Source of the DNA: Alphaproteobacteria bacterium
GTDB taxonomy: Bacteria; Pseudomonadota; Alphaproteobacteria; Rhizobiales; Devosiaceae
Assembly: GCA_018820005.1 (NCBI GenBank)
Contig: JAHJOS010000446.1
Span: 1-8,718, forward strand
Length of the DNA stretch: 8,718 nt
Reading direction: 5' to 3'
A model generated the notes under the pieces. The model was not told where the DNA came from. It was given only the letters and a program-made list of their open reading frames with translations, and did not search any database. Within the stretch, counting starts at the first letter, position 1. Each line of letters opens with the position of its first letter. The translations under genes were made by a program, and so were the position numbers. Below, in pieces: positions 1 to 5,835 of this stretch.

Positions 1-1274
1 CGATCTCCCGCTTCTTTGCCAGCGCCGACGCGCTGCGCGCCGAGCTGGCAGGAGGCCTGGGCGGCGGCACCGCGGCCGCCTTCAACGTGACCAATCGTAC
101 CCGCTCCGGCCTGGTCGCCAGCGATATGGCGGGCAACCAGACCATCCAGCATGCGGACGGCAGCACGCATTCGGTGATCCGTCAGGCGCCGGTTGCGGGT
201 CTGGGCACAGCGGCTCTCTTGCCGCAGGCGCCGGTGAGCAGCCTCAAGGTCTCGGCCAACGCCATCGAGAACGATCACCTCATCGTCCGCTTCGATGATC
301 TGGGGCGCATCGTCTCCATGCTCGACCGCAAGCACGCCCGCGAAGTGCTGCGCCCCGGCCAGCTGGGCAATCATTTGCGCGCCCATCGCGACCGTCCGGC
401 CCAGTTCGACGCCTGGGACATCGATCGCTCTTTCGAGGACCAGTCCTGGGACATCGACGAGCTGGTGTCGGCCCGCGTCGTCGAGACCGGCCCGCTGCGC
501 GCCGCCATCCGCTTTGAATGGCGCTATGAAAGTTCGTCCATCGTGCAGATCGTCTCGCTCGAAGCCGATGCGCGCCAGCTTGAGATCGAGAGCTTCATCG
601 ACTGGTACGAGCACAATACCCTGCTCAAGGCCGGCTTCCCCATCGCCGTCAACGCCAGCGCCGTGCGCGCCGAAATCCAGTTCGGCCATGTGCAGCGCGC
701 CACCCATATGAATACGAGTTGGGACGAGGCGCGGTACGAATGCTCCATGCAGCGCTGGGTCGATGTGTCCGAACCAGATTTCGGCGTCGCCCTGCTCAAC
801 GACTGCAAATATGGCTATGACGCCAAGGGCTCGACGGTTCGCCTGACGCTGCTGCGCTCGCCCACCTATCCCTGGCCGGAGTCCGACCAGGGCGCGCACC
901 GCATCCGCTATGCCATCATGCTGCATGATGGCGACAGCGCTGCCGTCACAGCTGCGGCCGAGGACTTCAACCTGCCGCTGCTGGCCCTGCCGGGCGCAGG
1001 CGGGGTTGATGCGCCGCTGCTGGCCGTCGAAGACGACGGCATCGTGCTCGAAGCGCTCAAGCTGGCCGAGGACGATGACGCCATCATCCTGCGCCTGTGG
1101 GAAGCCCGCGGCCAGCGCACGCCGGCCAGCATCACGCTGCCCGCCGGCTATGAGGTGGCGCAGGCGGTCGATCTGCTTGAACGCGACGGCGCAGAATTGT
1201 CTGTAACGGAAGGGGTCGCTTCCCTGGCATTTGGACCGTTTGAGATCAAGACTATCCGCCTGGCCCGCAAGTGA
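1..1274 (+). CDS. Alpha-mannosidase, GH38 family, C-terminal part (5' end outside window)
   Basis: The reading frame is open from the left edge (first full codon at position 3) to TGA at 1272-1274, giving 423 visible residues. The GTG at 87 is internal and not a start. GH38 enzymes hydrolyse alpha-linked mannose from glycans or manno-oligosaccharides. The catalytic N-terminal half is not in the window, so activity cannot be judged here. The visible part matches the family's C-terminal beta-sandwich domains: a linker with FNVTNRTRSGLV near residue 27, DDLGRIVSMLDRK near 98-110, NHLRAHRDRP and FDAWDID near 123-141, then DWYEHNTLLKAGFPI, NTSWDEARYE, RWVDVSE and GVALLNDCKYGYD, and a closing segment GPFEIKTIRL. 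No signal peptide can be assessed. A LacI-type regulator follows 46 bases later on the same strand, suggesting a sugar-use operon. Family assignment is firm; exact linkage specificity is unknown. Confidence 0.9.
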   Translation, partial: ISRFFASADALRAELAGGLGGGTAAAFNVTNRTRSGLVASDMAGNQTIQHADGSTHSVIRQAPVAGLGTAALLPQAPVSSLKVSANAIENDHLIVRFDDLGRIVSMLDRKHAREVLRPGQLGNHLRAHRDRPAQFDAWDIDRSFEDQSWDIDELVSARVVETGPLRAAIRFEWRYESSSIVQIVSLEADARQLEIESFIDWYEHNTLLKAGFPIAVNASAVRAEIQFGHVQRATHMNTSWDEARYECSMQRWVDVSEPDFGVALLNDCKYGYDAKGSTVRLTLLRSPTYPWPESDQGAHRIRYAIMLHDGDSAAVTAAAEDFNLPLLALPGAGGVDAPLLAVEDDGIVLEALKLAEDDDAIILRLWEARGQRTPASITLPAGYEVAQAVDLLERDGAELSVTEGVASLAFGPFEIKTIRLARK

Positions 1275-1292
1275 CCGGATCAGCCCATATTG

Positions 1293-1305
1293 CGGCGTTC
1301 CGCCG
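1293..1305. repeat. Short inverted repeat between mannosidase and lacI-type gene
   Basis: CGGCG-TTC-CGCCG is a perfect 5-base inverted repeat with a 3-base centre, 19 bases after the mannosidase stop and 16 bases before the regulator ATG. No T-run follows, so it is not a convincing terminator. It could be a weak mRNA hairpin or chance in GC-rich DNA. Confidence 0.3.
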
Positions 1306-1320
1306 ACCACGAGCGCTGCA

Positions 1321-2391
1321 ATGAGCAGAATCGTGCCTGCAGGCGACCGCGCGCCCAAGGTCGGCATCAAGGACGTTTCCCGCGAGGCGGGCGTGGCCAT
1401 TTCGACGGTCTCGCACGTTCTCAATGGTACGGCGCCCATTTCGCCCGCCGTGCGCGGCCGGGTGCTGGAGGTAGCCGGGCGGCTGGGCTATCTCGCCCGC
1501 CGACAGGCCATGGGGACCATCAAGACGCTGCAGACTGTGTTGATCGCCCTGCCGCCCGAGACCCTGGCCCAGACCAGTATCAACATGGTGTCCTGGACCA
1601 TGCTGCGGGCGCTGGGGGCCGCCTGCGAGCAACGCGGCATCAAGCTCGAACCGTGCCCGGTCGACAGCGCGGCCGGCGCCTATCGTACGATTGTTGACGC
1701 CATCGGGTCAGCAGGCGCCGATGGGGTATTGCTGCTCAATGTAGATGAACCCGGCGTACTCGATGCGCTCGCGCAGTCCGAAGTGGCCGCGGTATTGCTC
1801 AATGCCGAAGACAGCCAGATGCGGCTCGACAGCGTCACACCCGGCAATCGCTTCGGCGCCTGCCTCGCCGCCAATTGGCTGATCGGGCAGGGGCACCGTC
1901 GCATCCTGCACATGACTTGGCATGGTCGCACCACTATTCGACGGCGCTCTGAAGGTTTCCTCGATGCCTTCGCCGAAAGTGGCCTGAAACGTGAGAATGC
2001 CCTGTTCTGTCACGCCACGGGTTGGGAACCTGAAAGCGGCGCGCTCGCCATGGACAACTGGCTGGACGAGCATGGCGGCCTTGACGGCGTGACGGCAGTA
2101 TTTTGCGCCGCCGACAATCTGGCACTGGGTGTCCTGCAGGCGTTTGCTGCGCGCGGTATCTCCGTTCCGGGCGATATATCCGTGATGGGTTTTGACGGCA
2201 TCGCCCCGGGCCAGTTTGCTGCGCCAAGCCTGAGTACAGTCAACATACCACTCGATCAGCTGGGGCCTGCTGCGCTCAACCTGCTCGCACAGCGCCTGAC
2301 GGGTGGACGAGACGCCCCACGACAAAAACTCGAACTGGGCTGTGAACTGGTTATTCGCAACAGTACCGGACAGTGCCCCAATCAGGGATAG
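1321..2391 (+). CDS. LacI-family transcriptional regulator
   Basis: This 356-residue protein is a typical length for the family. The N-terminal helix-turn-helix is at about residues 15-36 (GIKDVSREAGVAISTVSHVL, then NG). A sugar-binding, periplasmic-binding-protein-like domain fills the rest, with family landmarks NRFGACLAANWLIGQGHRRI near 176-195, RRRSEGFLDAF near 207-217, and AADNLALG, then VPGDISVMGFDGI near 263-294. It should bind an operator as a dimer or tetramer and respond to a sugar, plausibly for the adjacent mannosidase operon (inference from position). I chose ATG 1321 because the longer frame from TTG 1231 would overlap the mannosidase and adds no family-like sequence before the HTH. 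The Shine-Dalgarno is weak. The hinge helix is unusual: after GY the usual PNxxARxL pattern is replaced by LARRQAMGTIK. The gene ends four bases from the converging membrane-protein gene. Confidence 0.9.
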   Translation: MSRIVPAGDRAPKVGIKDVSREAGVAISTVSHVLNGTAPISPAVRGRVLEVAGRLGYLARRQAMGTIKTLQTVLIALPPETLAQTSINMVSWTMLRALGAACEQRGIKLEPCPVDSAAGAYRTIVDAIGSAGADGVLLLNVDEPGVLDALAQSEVAAVLLNAEDSQMRLDSVTPGNRFGACLAANWLIGQGHRRILHMTWHGRTTIRRRSEGFLDAFAESGLKRENALFCHATGWEPESGALAMDNWLDEHGGLDGVTAVFCAADNLALGVLQAFAARGISVPGDISVMGFDGIAPGQFAAPSLSTVNIPLDQLGPAALNLLAQRLTGGRDAPRQKLELGCELVIRNSTGQCPNQG

Positions 2392-2395
2392 CGGG

Positions 2396-3091
2396 CTAGG
2401 CGCCCGTTATACAGAACGGGCTGCCCGGGGCAGTCAACAGCAGCCCAACGATTCCGCCGATCACCAGTGCGGCGCCGGCCAGCCGTCGACCCGGCCGGTG
2501 CCGAAGTCTACTGGAGCCGTAAAGGGCTAGCGTCGTCGCGACGACTGCGGGCAGGGTCCCGACACCGAATGACAGCATAAGTAGTGCCCCGAGCAAGGGA
2601 TCGCCGGTAAGCACCGAATTGAACAGCGCCGCATAGACCATCACGCAGGGCGTCGCTCCCCAGACGAAGCCGGCGACCAGCGCCATCTCGGGCGTAGTGA
2701 GCAGGGGCGATCCGCGCCAGCGGCCCACGGTGCCAGCTAGTGGCGCAAGCAGCCGATCCGCCACCGCCAGGCTGGGCACGACGCCGGCCGTCGCCAGACC
2801 GGACCAGACGATCACCAGCGCCGCGACCCACTGCAGCACTGCATGGGCGCCTGACAAATTCATGCTGCCATAAAGCCCCACGCCGAACAGGCCGAACGCC
2901 AATCCGCCCAGCGCGTATGCCGCAATGCGGCCCATCTGCAGCAGCGCCAGCCGGGTGACAATGGCTCCCCGATTGGCAGGCGAAGGCCCCAGAAACATCA
3001 TCGAGCAGCCGATCGGCCCGCACATGCCTGCGCAATGCAGGCTCGACGCCAGCCCCAGCGTAAGGCCCCAGATGATCGCACTGAGCACCAT
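2396..3091 (-). CDS. TauE/SafE-family (UreH/DsbD-like) membrane protein, cbb3-associated
   Basis: The 231-residue protein is very hydrophobic with about six membrane segments (roughly 2-20, 54-75, 86-105, 136-160, 166-190, 204-220). Family landmarks are SLHCAGMCGPIG at 17-28, holding Cys20 and Cys24 in a CxxxC motif inside or next to the first helix; QMGRIAAYALGG at 52-63; and GFVWGATPCVMVYAAL at 141-156. This matches the group annotated as sulfite exporter TauE/SafE or UreH-like transmembrane proteins. Members with the HCxGMCG motif often lie beside cbb3 oxidase assembly genes, and a role in copper or thiol handling for oxidase maturation has been suggested for such neighbours. True sulfite export is not supported by the sequence. 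ATG 3089-3091 is the only good start: the frame hits a stop at 3134-3136 with no other ATG between. It is divergent from ccoN, sharing a 205-base regulatory region. No C-terminal terminator is evident. Confidence 0.82.
   Translation of the reverse strand: MVLSAIIWGLTLGLASSLHCAGMCGPIGCSMMFLGPSPANRGAIVTRLALLQMGRIAAYALGGLAFGLFGVGLYGSMNLSGAHAVLQWVAALVIVWSGLATAGVVPSLAVADRLLAPLAGTVGRWRGSPLLTTPEMALVAGFVWGATPCVMVYAALFNSVLTGDPLLGALLMLSFGVGTLPAVVATTLALYGSSRLRHRPGRRLAGAALVIGGIVGLLLTAPGSPFCITGA
2402..2433. repeat. Two adjacent inverted repeats inside the 3' end of the TauE/SafE-like gene
   Basis: GCCCGTT (2402-2408) and AACGGGC (2415-2421) form a perfect 7-base stem with a 6-base loop. They are followed by CTGCCC-G-GGGCAG (2421-2433), a nearly continuous palindrome. 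Read on the + strand they begin 11 bases after the lacI-type stop, where a terminator would be expected, but no T-run follows, so any termination role is weakly supported. Confidence 0.4.
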
Positions 3092-3141
3092 CAGCCTGCC
3101 ATCCCGCGCAGCTTGGACTGCCCTGCGCTCCCATCATTCCG

Positions 3142-3151
3142 CGTGGCCACG
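3142..3151. promoter_or_regulatory. Perfect 10-base palindrome in the divergent intergenic region
   Basis: CGTGGCCACG reads the same on both strands and lies about 50 bases upstream of the TauE/SafE-like start. It could be an operator half of that promoter, but a 10-base GC palindrome can occur by chance. Confidence 0.25.
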
Positions 3152-3167
3152 GCCTTCTCCACCAATT

Positions 3168-3182
3168 GCGGCAAGCTGCCGC
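3168..3182. promoter_or_regulatory. Inverted repeat fitting a RegA/PrrA/ActR-type site upstream of the FNR box
   Basis: GCGGCA-AGC-TGCCGC is a perfect 6-base inverted repeat. Read as GCGGC, five bases, GCCGC it fits the two-block pattern GCGNC...GNCGC that I recall for redox regulators of the RegA/PrrA/RegR/ActR group, which control cbb3 oxidase in several alphaproteobacteria. Its centre is near -92 relative to the predicted ccoN transcription start, an upstream-activator position. The regulator itself is not in the window. Confidence 0.4.
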
Positions 3183-3218
3183 TGCCGATCAGGCTTAGCG
3201 GGCAGGGTGGTGTCGACG

Positions 3219-3232
3219 TTGATCCAGATCAA
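3219..3232 (+). promoter_or_regulatory. FNR/Anr/FixK box controlling ccoNOQP
   Basis: TTGAT-CCAG-ATCAA matches the consensus TTGAT-N4-ATCAA at all ten defined bases. Its centre (between 3225 and 3226) lies 41.5 bases before a predicted start at about 3267, the spacing of class II FNR-dependent promoters, where the box replaces the -35 element. It predicts induction of the oxidase operon at low oxygen by an FNR-like or FixK-like protein. Because the site is symmetric and lies in a divergent region, it might also affect the TauE/SafE-like gene. Confidence 0.9.
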
Positions 3233-3253
3233 AGAGCCCGTTCGCCTCTTCAC

Positions 3254-3259
3254 TAATAA
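3254..3259 (+). promoter_or_regulatory. Predicted -10 element of the ccoN promoter
   Basis: TAATAA sits 21 bases after the end of the FNR box and matches TATAAT at four of six positions. Together with the box it predicts transcription starting near 3266-3267 and a leader of about 30 bases before the ccoN ATG. Confidence 0.6.
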
Positions 3260-3275
3260 GTGAGCCGCGAAAGAG

Positions 3276-3296
3276 ATTCTGCGACCGTCGCAAAAT
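3276..3296. promoter_or_regulatory. Interrupted dyad abutting the ccoN start codon
   Basis: The core TGCGAC-C-GTCGCA (3280-3292) is a perfect 6-base inverted repeat with a single central base. One mismatched pair further out, ATT at 3276-3278 pairs with AAT at 3294-3296, so nine of ten positions are symmetric. It ends directly before ATG 3297 and would lie at about +10 to +30 of the transcript. The inner GCGAC-C-GTCGC also fits the RegA/PrrA-type pattern GCGNC...GNCGC. It may be a protein operator or a hairpin that limits translation, since ccoN has no clear Shine-Dalgarno sequence. Confidence 0.5.
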
Positions 3297-4913
3297 ATGG
3301 GGGCACCTTTGAGATACACCGGCTGGGTAATAGGGCTGGGAGCGGGCACGTTGGGTGCGTTCGTCTTCTCCGGCTTGGCTGTCGACGATGCGTTTCGCAT
3401 CCATATGGGCATACTGACCTTCATTCTGGGTCTGGGCACCATCATTGCCATCCGCTTGCCGCAGCCCGTCGCGGGCGCTGACGACAAGTCCGGTTACATG
3501 GACGGTCCCGTCCGTGTCGGCTCCATCCTTACAGTGTTCTGGGGCATCATCGGCTTCACCGTCGGCCTCGTCGCGGCGTTGCAGCTGGCCTGGCCTGAAC
3601 TCAATTTCGGCCCCTGGTTCAACTTCGGTCGTATCCGCCCGTTACACACCTCGGCGGTGATTTTCGCCTTTGGCGGCACCGCGCTGATAACGACCAGTTT
3701 TTATGTGGTTCAGCGCACCACGCGCGCCCGCCTGTTTGGCGGCGATCTCGCCTGGTTCGTCTTCTGGGGCTATCAACTGTTCATCGCGATGGCGGCGACC
3801 GGTTATCTGCTGGGTATTACCCAAAGCCGCGAATATGCCGAACCCGAATGGTATGTCGATATCTGGCTGACCATAGTCTGGGTGGCCTATCTCGTGCTTT
3901 TCATGGGTACGCTGCTCAAGCGCAAGGAACCCCATATCTATGTAGCGAACTGGTTCTACCTGGCGTTCATCGTCACGGTCGCGCTGCTGCATGTGGTGAA
4001 CAATCTGGCCGTGCCGGTTTCGCCCTTTGGCGCCCGCAGCTATTCGCTGTTCTCAGGCGTGCAGGATGCCATGACGCAGTGGTGGTATGGCCATAATGCC
4101 GTGGGCTTCTTCCTCACCGCAGGCTTCCTGGGCATGATGTACTACTACCTGCCCAAGCAGGCAGGACGCCCGGTCTATCCCTATCGGCTGTCGATCATCC
4201 ATTTCTGGGCCCTGATCTTCCTCTATATCTGGGCCGGCCCGCATCACCTTTACTACACGGCCTTGCCAGACTGGGCGCAGACCCTGGGCATGGTGTTCTC
4301 CATCATGCTGTGGATGCCCAGCTGGGGCGGCATGATCAACGGTCTGATGACGCTGCGCGGCGCCTGGGACAAGATGCGTACCGATCCCATCATTCGCATG
4401 ATGGTGCTGGCGGTGGCTTTTTACGGCATGTCGACCTTCGAAGGCCCGGTCATGTCCATCAAGTCGGTCAACGCGCTCAGTCACTACACCGACTGGACCA
4501 TTGGTCACGTGCATTCGGGTGCCCTGGGCTGGGTGGGCATGATCTCGTTCGGCGCCATCTATTTCATGGTCCCGCGTCTGTGGAACCGCGAGCGCCTTTA
4601 TTCCCTGCGCATGGTCAACTGGCACTTCTGGCTCGCGACACTTGGCATCGTTGTCTATGCGTCCGTGATGTGGGTGTCGGGCGTCATGCAGGGCTTGATG
4701 TGGCGCGAATACGATAGCCAGGGTTTCCTTGTCTATTCCTTCGCCGAAAGCGTCGCCGCATTGCACCCCTACTACGTCATGCGGGCTGCTGGTGGGCTGC
4801 TCTATCTGGCCGGTGGCGTGGTGATGGCCGTCAACATCGGCATGACCATTGCCGGTCGCGTCCGTACCGAAAAACCCATGCCCGCACCCGCCCAACTGCA
4901 ACCGGCCGAGTAG
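3297..4913 (+). CDS. ccoN: cbb3-type cytochrome c oxidase subunit I (catalytic)
   Basis: CcoN is the heme-copper subunit that reduces oxygen to water at a heme b3-CuB centre in the inner membrane. All expected ligands are present: His117 (RPLHTSAVIFAFGG) and His406 for low-spin heme b, His404 for heme b3 (IGHVHSGALGW), and His266 (YGHNAVGFF), His316 and His317 (AGPHHL) for CuB. Tyr310, six residues before His316, is in place for the His-Tyr cross-link characteristic of the cbb3 class. At 538 residues it is longer than the roughly 475-residue Pseudomonas protein. The first 60 residues add two hydrophobic stretches (about 9-29 and 36-53), as in many alphaproteobacterial FixN/CcoN proteins. ATG 3297 is chosen because the frame is closed by TGA at 3261 with no other ATG before it. 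First gene of ccoNOQP, under the FNR box at 3219-3232. It ends where the ccoO ribosome site begins. Confidence 0.98.
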   Translation: MGAPLRYTGWVIGLGAGTLGAFVFSGLAVDDAFRIHMGILTFILGLGTIIAIRLPQPVAGADDKSGYMDGPVRVGSILTVFWGIIGFTVGLVAALQLAWPELNFGPWFNFGRIRPLHTSAVIFAFGGTALITTSFYVVQRTTRARLFGGDLAWFVFWGYQLFIAMAATGYLLGITQSREYAEPEWYVDIWLTIVWVAYLVLFMGTLLKRKEPHIYVANWFYLAFIVTVALLHVVNNLAVPVSPFGARSYSLFSGVQDAMTQWWYGHNAVGFFLTAGFLGMMYYYLPKQAGRPVYPYRLSIIHFWALIFLYIWAGPHHLYYTALPDWAQTLGMVFSIMLWMPSWGGMINGLMTLRGAWDKMRTDPIIRMMVLAVAFYGMSTFEGPVMSIKSVNALSHYTDWTIGHVHSGALGWVGMISFGAIYFMVPRLWNRERLYSLRMVNWHFWLATLGIVVYASVMWVSGVMQGLMWREYDSQGFLVYSFAESVAALHPYYVMRAAGGLLYLAGGVVMAVNIGMTIAGRVRTEKPMPAPAQLQPAE

Positions 4914-4922
4914 GAGTATTCC

Positions 4923-5654
4923 ATGTCAATTCTAGACAAACATGGCGTCATTGAACGCAACGCCTCCTTGCTGCTGGTGGGGTCCCTTGTGGTGGTCTGC
5001 ATTGGCGGCCTGGTTGAAGTCACGCCCCTGTTCTTCTTTCAGAACACCATCGAAAAGGTCGAAGGGATGCGTCCCTATTCGCCCCTCGAACTGGCCGGTC
5101 GCGACATCTACATCCGCGAAGGCTGCTATGTCTGCCACAGCCAGATGATCCGTCCGTTCCGCGACGAAGTGGAACGCTACGGCAACTACTCGCTGGCCGC
5201 AGAGTCCATGTATGATCACCCCTTCCAGTGGGGTTCCAAGCGGACCGGGCCGGATCTGGCCCGCGTGGGTGGGCGCTATTCCAACGAGTGGCAGGTCCAG
5301 CATCTGACCGATCCGCGCTCGGTGGTGCCTGAATCCATCATGCCCAGCTATGCCTTCCTCGCCAAGGCAACGCTCGATTACCGCACGATCGGCGGCATGT
5401 TGCAGGCCAACGCCCGCGTCGGCGTTCCCTATACCCAGGAGATGATCGACAACGCCGCTGCCGATCTGTTGGCTCAGGCAACGCCGGATGCGGACACCGC
5501 TGCCACCGCCGAACGCTACCCCAAGGCGGTGTTTGGTGATTTCGACGGTTCACCCATGCGCATCACCGAAATGGATGCGCTGATTTCCTATCTGCAGATG
5601 CTGGGCACGTTGGTCGATTTCGACACCTACGACACCCAGGCGAACTTGCGCTAG
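4923..5654 (+). CDS. ccoO: cbb3-type cytochrome c oxidase subunit II (monoheme cytochrome c)
   Basis: CcoO is a membrane-anchored c-type cytochrome that passes electrons from CcoP to the catalytic subunit. The 243-residue protein has one N-terminal membrane anchor (about 15-33) and a periplasmic domain. Heme c binds at Cys68-Tyr-Val-Cys71-His72 within EGCYVCHSQMIRPFRDE, a signature of the family. Met140 (SIMPSY) is the likely sixth heme ligand. The segments RTGPDLARVGGRYSNEWQ and FLAKATLDYRTIGG are also typical. The Shine-Dalgarno AGGAG at 4912-4916 overlaps the ccoN stop codon and is six bases from the ATG, indicating translational coupling. Residues 180-205 form an Ala/Asp-rich stretch before the C-terminal helix MDALISYLQMLGTLVDF. 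Length and motifs are normal. Confidence 0.97.
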   Translation: MSILDKHGVIERNASLLLVGSLVVVCIGGLVEVTPLFFFQNTIEKVEGMRPYSPLELAGRDIYIREGCYVCHSQMIRPFRDEVERYGNYSLAAESMYDHPFQWGSKRTGPDLARVGGRYSNEWQVQHLTDPRSVVPESIMPSYAFLAKATLDYRTIGGMLQANARVGVPYTQEMIDNAAADLLAQATPDADTAATAERYPKAVFGDFDGSPMRITEMDALISYLQMLGTLVDFDTYDTQANLR

Positions 5655-5664
5655 GGGGCCGGAA

Positions 5665-5835
5665 ATGGATTACGACAACCTACGCCACTTCGCTGACTCC
5701 TGGGGTCTGGTCTACCTGCTGGTGCTTTTTTTGTCGGTGGTGGTCTTCATCTTCCGTCCAGGCGCCAAGCAACAGGCCATCGACGCAGCCCAGATTCCGC
5801 TACGGGAACTTGACGAGGGGACCGACCAAGAATGA
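5665..5835 (+). CDS. ccoQ: cbb3-type cytochrome c oxidase subunit IV (small membrane subunit)
   Basis: This 56-residue protein is easily missed because of its size. It begins MDYDNLRHFADSWGLVYLLV, has one membrane helix (about 14-30, rich in Leu, Val and Phe), and then a charged cytoplasmic tail starting RPGAKQQAIDAAQIPL. The pattern of a short acidic start, one helix, then FRPGAK is the normal CcoQ/FixQ form. CcoQ stabilises the assembled oxidase, chiefly the contact of CcoP with the core, and has no cofactor. An AGGGGG stretch at 5653-5658 overlaps the ccoO stop and gives a six-base spacing to ATG 5665. Its TGA overlaps the ccoP start as ATGA (5832-5835), so translation of the two is probably coupled. 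Position between ccoO and ccoP is the standard one. Confidence 0.95.
   Translation: MDYDNLRHFADSWGLVYLLVLFLSVVVFIFRPGAKQQAIDAAQIPLRELDEGTDQE

Noticed and set aside
87..89. GTG as start of the mannosidase
   Set aside because: The frame is open and family-like upstream to the window edge (FNVTN... continues across it), so this is an internal Val codon of a truncated gene.
1231..1320. TTG start giving the LacI-type protein 30 more residues
   Set aside because: It would overlap the mannosidase end and adds sequence unlike any LacI N-terminus; ATG 1321 is the normal distance before the HTH.
2396..3091. Calling the membrane gene a true sulfite exporter
   Set aside because: The family name is historical; the CxxxC motif and cbb3 neighbourhood point instead to oxidase-related copper or thiol handling, and no sulfur genes are nearby.
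3134..3487. Minus-strand open frame across the ccoN promoter and start
   Set aside because: It runs through the FNR box and the beginning of ccoN, and its product has no recognisable features.
4053..4901. Long minus-strand open frame opposite ccoN (282 codons)
   Set aside because: It is antisense to a gene with all cofactor ligands intact, its product is His/Asp/Gly-rich low-complexity sequence, and such frames are common opposite GC-rich genes.
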